A stretch of DNA of 64,000 nucleotides, taken from positions 7,802,950 through 7,866,949 of the forward strand of contig CM021318.1 of the NCBI GenBank assembly GCA_010645155.1, read 5' to 3'. Below, one piece after another: positions 57,871 through 64,000 of the stretch. The notes under the pieces are model-generated. The model was not told where the DNA came from, searched no databases, and saw nothing but the letters and a program-made list of their open reading frames with translations. Numbering within the stretch: position 1 is the stretch's first letter; each line of letters begins with the position of its first letter. The DNA comes from Tigriopus japonicus (Eukaryota; Arthropoda; Copepoda; Harpacticoida; Harpacticidae). The translations under genes and the position numbers were made by a program.

Positions 57871-60800
57871 CTATTGCGACCATAAACCTAAGTATGTAGA
57901 CCAACCCACTTCTTGAGGAGAGGATTCTTCAATTTCCGCTGAAAGAAAAACACAAAAATGAAAACAAGGTGTTGTGAGTTGATAGATTTACAGGGGAATG
58001 TTTACCTTGAATAGTTTTTTGTAAGGTTTCAATCTCCTTGGGAGACAATTTCAAGATGGTTGTCAAGACTGGAACTAAACGGATTTTTTCCTCATTTCCA
58101 GGAAGCGTGATGAACTATATATAAAAAGAGCAAATTAAAACAAAAGTCACCTCAGGAGATGTGTTCAGTTCAAAAGGTACCTTCAAGATAACATTCTTGA
58201 CATATTCAAGATTCTCGATGTGCTTTTTCCTTTCCTCTGATCGTTGGTATCGTCGGATCTCTTCTTTGAGAACCTCTGACATCTGGACCAACCTCGCATT
58301 CTCAGCCTCACTTTCACTCAAGAGCGAGGTCATGTGTTTCACACGTTTTTCTGCACTTAAAATGCGAGACTCTAAATTGTCGACATCTGCATTGGTTATC
58401 GATGATGCTCCCCCTTTGTGGTACGATGATTCTGCAAAGGGTTTTATGTAAATGGGATGAGCATTAGAACAATATTATCAATCATGCAATTCCGTTCATT
58501 GACTCTTTGAAATGGTGTGCAAATTTTGGAGGTAGTGAAGAATGGAAAAGGGGTCAAATGACGTTCCGTATAGTATTTCCTCATTGAAGAGTGCCACGAA
58601 AAAATGAAGTACGAGAAAGTGAGAACCTCTTGGAGTGCTTGTACAGTCGAGTTATTTTGATTTTCACCTTCGAAGTCTAAAAGGAGATATTCGATAGCTC
58701 GTTCTCTCTCATCCATTAAGGTTTTAAAATCATTTTGAATGCGAAAAGGCAAAAGAAACGCAAAAAGAAGGAAGTGTATCGAAGCTGATCTTTCACAATT
58801 TGCATCAAATCTCATGACAATTTAAAGCTTCAAGAATCAAAATGAACTTGAAGCCATTCTAAGGTAGAGTTTTTAGCCTAAAATTCGGTTAGAAATTAAT
58901 GTATTACAATGTTGCAGTTGGTTGACCTCAACACGAGGCACCGATTCGATACAATGTACGGATGTTCGGCTGTTGCCCTTTGTACTATGAGAACTCTTCA
59001 TGTACATTGTACATTGTCTCGTCTGGAAAACCTGTTTCAAGAGAAATTGTTGCGGAATCCCGATTACAGTACAACATTTTCGAGCACACGTGCAATCAAG
59101 ATGACAACAGGTTCAGCACATATTTCCTCACTCAGTCATCAGCTGACCGGGAAAGACGGCAGAAGTGCAGCAGGAAAAAAAAATATATTTTTTTGGTAAG
59201 CTCCATAGTTGAGAAATGGAGACTAATGGCCATTCCTTCAAGAACGTTACCGTGATCCAATCACGTTCCGTACAGTATTTGCTCATGAAAGTGCGCAACA
59301 AAAAAACAAAAGGACGAGTAAGTGAGAACATCTTCGATTATTTGTACACTCGAGAGTCCTCAGATCCTCCGACATTTCAGGATTATGTGATCTATGCCGA
59401 TCGACTCATGAGGATCCTCGCTGAAGAGGCAATTTGTAGGTTGCCCCACGTGCTCGACGCCGAGATTGAGACACCGTGTGGAAAAGTCATTGGACCTATT
59501 GACGTCGAGAAAGATAAACTTTGCGTGGTGTCTATTGTGCGATCTGGTGAGTGGCTTCCTCAGATAAACAATTCCTTGGCCGATATGTAATAGCTTTGAT
59601 GTTTCTGTAAAGGTGATATACTTCAGGAGGCCGTCCGTCAACTGGAACCAGGAGTGGCCATAGGCAAAATTCTAATCCAACGCGATGAGAAACACAAGGA
59701 CAAGATCCCGATATTGTACTACAAGAAACTTCCCAAGAACATTTCTGAATGCACCGTGATGCTAGTGGATCCCATGTTAGCCACAGCAGGTATTGTTGAA
59801 GTTTACCTTAGTCCTATGGAACAAGCATTCCACGCACATTTCTAAACAAATTGCTTTTCTAATTGGACTCATCTGACCGTCCCTAACAAATTACTATTTA
59901 TAACATGTTGACTTTCCTCCCTTCCCCGAAAAAAATATGATATAAGTATTTTTTTTTAAAGGTTCTGCGACGATGGCAATAAAAGTGTTGGTAGAAAACG
60001 GAGTGGACCCAAAAAACATCATGTTTTTGAACTTGATTTGTGCCCCAGAAGGCTTAAATACTTTGAACGAACACTTTCCTGAAATCAAGATCATCACCGG
60101 AGCCATCGACACAAAATTGGATCAAAACTGCTTCATTGTTCCCGGTTTGGGTGATTACGGCGATCGCTATTATCAGACTGAGTAAAGTTGAGAGCAATAA
60201 TAAACTTTACTTACCTTCTTCGTCGGCCTGTGAGAGCAACTGATCCAATGGAATGGGGGATTGAGGTCCAGTTGGACCACCACGACCATCGGATGCATTT
60301 CGAGGTGAAGCTGAAGAACGACGTTGAACTTCAGTTTCAGATCCCTCGGCAGCTTCTCTCTCTAATAGATTCACATGCAGTTTTTGCCCGGTTTTCATGT
60401 GGACTTGCGGTAGTTGCGAGTTCGGACTGCCTACTCTTGCCTGAATTGGTGTATTTGATGTCCTAAGGTTGGAAACAATTGAAAAAAAAAAGATTAAGTA
60501 CAAACTTACGTACATTACCTGAAATGATAAACATTTGACACTTACGTTTTGGCCTTGTTTATGGCCATCTCTAGCAAGATATTTTGGTTCTCCAAATCAT
60601 CAATCTGCTTCTGAAACTTGGCAATTTCGGTGGAATGTGCGCTTTGTAGATCTTCAATCTGGGACTGGGAAGTTATTTCAAGAGCGTTTAAAAAAACAAG
60701 GTAACAAGCTTCCACATTTTAAGAGTCTTACTCTAAACGTTTGTTTTAGTGCTTCTACTTGGTTCTGAGCCTTGATTTCCAAATCCTGTTTGGCCTTCTC

Positions 60801-63800
60801 GCTTTGATTCGCTAGGATGACCAACTGTTCATGCTTGTGCCTAGAAGCCAGTTCTTTAGCTGCCATTTCTTGAAGCAAGGCCGAATGGCGCTCCATGAGT
60901 CGATCATGATCTTCTTGCAGGTGTTGACTCTCCATTTCCGATGTAGCCATCTTTTTACTGTGTACAAATATTTGTGCTTAAACAAGGGTGTAGCTTTTCA
61001 AGTGATAGTTACATCTTACCTTAACTCATTGATCTTTTCGTTCAAAGATTGGACCAAACGCTCAAGAGAGACGACTTCTTGACTCTTACTTCCGGACTGG
61101 TTTTCAGATTCCTTGGACTGTCGGAGAACACTAGCTGCTCGAATCTTGTAGCTTTCATATTCCTTGGTGAGTGTGGCAATTTTATCCTCAGCCTCAGTCA
61201 AACTTTTCTTTTTCCGATCAATATCGGCCTCCAAAATATTTACCTGGTTGAATAATTATGAGTCATGTAAGAAAAATCTTATAAAAACATGCTATTTGAG
61301 CTACCATTTTCTGAAGGGCATCGTTCCTCTTGGTCAAAGCTTGTGAGTTCGAAGCAGCATTGCCAGTGAGATCATTCAATTGATTGTTGATCTTTTCGTT
61401 GGTTGAGGCAAAGTCATTGACCCGTTGCTGGAGGCATTGATTTTCTCCTCTTACCTCCGATAATGTTACTTCAAGTCTTGAAACACATGCCCTGGCTTCG
61501 CTCAGCTTGCTCTGGAGAACAGTCGCATTTTGAAAGAACTGAAAATGGTCACCCTCACCTTCTTCAATTGTCAACCTACCTTGAACTCGTCAGCTCTTTC
61601 CGTTTCCTTTTGCAGCGATGTTTCCAAGTCTTCAACCAAAGTGTCACGTGTTTTCTTTAAATCGTCCTCCCGCTCCTTTTCTTGTTCCATCGCCTGGATT
61701 TTGACCTCTAGACCCTGGGAGAGTTGAGTTAGTTCTTCGATTCTTCTTTCGGCAGTTTCAAGCTCCATATCCAAGAGATCTGTTCTTTTATCATCACTTG
61801 AAAACTTGGCCAAATTCGAATTAAGTTCCTTGTTAGCCTTGGATAAAATGTCGTGCTTTTCAGTCAAGTCTTTCAAAGTCATCTCTTGTGCTTTGATCAC
61901 TTCTTCTTTGGCGGTCAAATCATTCTTTACTTGGTCCAATTCTATAAATAGAGCCTCTTTTTGGCTCTTGGTGGACTCTAAAGTGGCCTCAAGAGTGCCA
62001 AGTTTATCCTTCAATTCGGTGATTTCGGATGTAGACTTCTCAACCTCTTTCTTAAGGTTAAAAATAGTTGATTTTTGTTCATCAATTAGATCACCTTGTT
62101 CATCATTTTGCTCTTGGAGCTTGGCATAGTTTTGAGTCAAGCTAGCTATTTTTTCTTTTTCCACGCCAACTTTGCCATTTTGAGTGAGCTCTTTGATCTT
62201 ATTTTCTTGTTCCAGACTCTTCTTCTTCAGTTTAATCGCCAAAATCTTGAGTTTGGAATATCGCTCTTCAAATGAATTTTCAATGTCGGCCATTCGACTG
62301 TGTTCTTCTACTTTAGAAATAGTGCTAGTGCTCATGGCTTCACTTTGAACCTCTTCTTGGGCTAACTTTTGGTTCATGGCCTTAACTTTGCCCTCAAGTG
62401 ACACCTTTGTAGCCTTGAGGGCCTCTACTTCATTAGTCAAAGTGGAATTGGTTTGATTAGCATCACTTGGCGTTTTGTCCGGATTAAGGTCGGCAATTTT
62501 TTCATTCAAGTCTTGGATGGTTTTCTTGGATTCAAATAACTCTTTTGATTTGGCATCAATCTCCTGTTGCATTGTCTCACATTGACTTTCAACAATGGAC
62601 AGTTTTTCACCTCTCTTCTTGATTTCCATGTTCATTTGGTTCATTTCATCAATCAAATCAGTGTTTCGTGACTCAGCCTCCGATAGCTCTTTGACTAAAT
62701 ATTGCTTCAAAGTGACAAATTCCATTTCCTTGTTGTTGGCAAATGCAGACATTTCATCTTGGCCTTTGCGAATCATGTCTCCAGCATCATCTTTGAACCT
62801 CTGGAACTCCATGGCCAACTCCTTGATATTTTGCAGGGTATTCTTGAGGTTCTCCATTAGTGAAAAGTTCTTCCCTTTGGCCTCTTCCAATTGCGCTTTC
62901 AAGTTAGCAATATCTTGATCCTTCGACTCCATTTCCTTGTTGTTAGTTATCTGGATCTGTTGAAGCGAAGCGATCTGATTGTTCAAGTTTTGGATAATTT
63001 GTTCATTTTTGTTCACTTCATCACAATCTTGAGCCATTTTAGCGATTAGAACATTTTTGTCGTCGATAATCTTCTGGCTTTCAGAGCAAGTCTTTACTTG
63101 AGCTTCAAGCTCTGTTTTAAGACTTGAACACTCATCTTGAAGACTTGCAATGGCTTTTTGATGAATCACATTTTCGTTCTGGTACCTATCCTGCAGAGCC
63201 CTAAGCTCGTGGTTCTCTTCAATTTCTTTCTCGTTTACTTCATACAGGTCCTTTTCTAACTTTTCTTTCTCTTCCGAAAGCATCTTGATGAGCTCTGTCT
63301 TGTCTAATACTGCTCGCGATAACTCTTCAACTTGATTCCGAAGTTCGGTTATTTGGAGTTGGTTTCTTTGTTGCAGCTCCAAGGTCTGCTCTGATTTGGC
63401 TTTCAGTTCCCATTTCAAGTATTCATTGGTTTCTGATAAGGTTTCTTTCTCAGTTTGAAGTGTTTCAAGTGTCTTCATTTCTTCTCTAAGGCTACTAATA
63501 GTGGTTTCACTTACTTCCAGACTGCTTTCTAGAGTCTTGATCTTGGTGTTGTTCTGTTCCAACTCTGAGGCCAACATTAGAGCTTCATTACCCTTGGCTT
63601 CATTCAAATTTAGTAACTGTGCTTTAAGTTCATCAATGTAGACTTCTTTACCATCTAAATCAGCTTGCATTGCACTCTTTGTTTCCAGTTCACCAGAGAG
63701 CTCCTGTTTCGCGACTTCCAAGTCATCTATGATTTGTTGTTTTTCATTTAGACTTTCTTGCAATCGATTGATCTCGTTAAAGTTCTGGTCAAGTCGTTCC

Positions 63801-64000
63801 TCGAGATTTGAAATCTTGTCGTTATACTCATCTATCTTGGCATGGCGTTCATTAACATTTTGTTGTTCTGATTTCATCTTCTCTAGATTTTCCTTCAAGT
63901 TATCCAATTCCGTCGTTTTATGCTCCAAGATATCTTCTAACTCTTTTATCCTGTTCTTCCCTTGTTCCGATTGCGTCTTGAGTTCCCGAACTTCAGAGTC
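57871..64000 (-). CDS. GCC2: GRIP-domain golgin, GCC2/GCC185-like (5' end outside window)
   Basis: Long coiled-coil tether of the trans-Golgi network; the GRIP domain binds Arl GTPases (family knowledge). Exons, 5' to 3': beyond 64000-61580, 61538-61305, 61243-61020, 60957-60732, 60664-60546, 60462-60215, one ending at 58668 with an uncertain start, 58431-58181, 58114-58006 and 57938-57871. The first exon encodes over 800 residues of Glu/Lys/Leu/Gln heptad sequence and is open to the window edge. The C-terminus has the GRIP signature NLEYVKNVILK joined to FITLPGNEEKIRLVPVLTTI and LKLSPKE, ending GWSTYLGLWSQ. The exon ending at 58668 encodes ERAIEYLLLDFE. Two acceptors fit its phase (58784 or 58703), neither convincing. 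Introns of 41-83 bases separate the five exons before it. The large intron 58.8-60.2 kb holds the UPRT gene. Confidence 0.85.
58555..58655 (+). pseudogene. Decayed copy of UPRT exon 1 and intron 1
   Basis: The segment from ACGTTCCGTATAGTATTT through AAGTGAGAAC to TGTACAGTCGAG closely parallels 59262-59353, which spans the end of UPRT exon 1, its donor and the start of its intron. The copy has small indels and no open frame. It lies in the 236-base golgin intron 58432-58667. Confidence 0.6.
59216..60185 (+). CDS. UPRT: Uracil phosphoribosyltransferase (4 exons, 222 aa)
   Basis: Pyrimidine salvage family that makes UMP from uracil and PRPP; animal members may have altered activity. Exons 59216-59317, 59381-59546, 59613-59789 and 59962-60185 close in phase to 222 residues (yeast FUR1 has 216). 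Aligned segments include FKNVTVIQS...VRNKKTKGR joined to DYVIYADRLMRILAEE, VVSIVRSGD, IGKILIQRDE, then the PRPP-binding loop VMLVDPMLATAGSA, FLNLICAPEG, ITGAIDTKLD and PGLGDYGDRY, which keeps the uracil-binding segment. The ATG directly follows an in-frame TGA. AATAAA at 60199-60204 follows the stop closely. The gene sits wholly inside a golgin intron on the opposite strand. The LDPMLATGGS-type loop matches the uracil-active yeast form better than the divergent human protein. Confidence 0.95.
60199..60204 (+). terminator. UPRT polyadenylation signal
   Basis: AATAAA 13 bases after the UPRT stop and 10 bases before the first base of a golgin coding exon (60215) on the other strand. Confidence 0.6.

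Overview
The window is nuclear DNA of an invertebrate animal, most likely an arthropod and plausibly a crustacean such as a copepod. The grounds are multi-exon genes with GT-AG introns, many of only 41-85 bases; animal-only families (an insulin receptor-type kinase, DZIP1, a NALF/Mid1-type protein); and a short run of the arthropod telomere unit TTAGG. There are no bacterial operons or CRISPR arrays. Exon models were built by hand from frame continuity, splice signals and protein family recall. In six of the seven gene models the phases close into one complete reading frame. The golgin runs off the right edge and has one unresolved exon start.

Layout. (1) 198-451: last exon of an unrecognised + strand gene. 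(2) 1872-9037 (+): insulin/IGF receptor-like tyrosine kinase, 10 exons, 1452 residues. (3) 11276-14125 (+): proteasomal ubiquitin receptor ADRM1/Rpn13, 3 exons, 411 residues. (4) 17316-30927 (-): DZIP1, a cilium and Hedgehog-related zinc finger coiled-coil protein, 14 exons, 1121 residues, with a 369-N assembly gap in intron 2. (5) 36816-56658 (+): cysteine-rich membrane protein resembling the NALCN-channel accessory family NALF1/NLF-1/Mid1, 3 exons, 700 residues. Its 16 kb intron holds (6) a complete 2-exon hexokinase at 51712-53263 (+). (7) 57871 to beyond 64000 (-): GRIP-domain golgin of GCC2/GCC185 type. One of its introns holds (8) a complete 4-exon uracil phosphoribosyltransferase at 59216-60185 (+).

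The space between is rich in degenerate mobile DNA: a foldback element in an InR intron, a TA-flanked MITE at 38120-38704 with a half copy at 29119-29285, two tRNA-derived SINE-like families, a two-part repeat shared by 28-30 kb and 55 kb, a LINE reverse transcriptase tail at 40.1 kb, and many microsatellites. The genes are unrelated housekeeping and signalling functions and do not form a functional cluster. The most notable points are two independent gene-in-intron nestings, an insulin receptor-like kinase with a shortened activation loop, and the repeat families.
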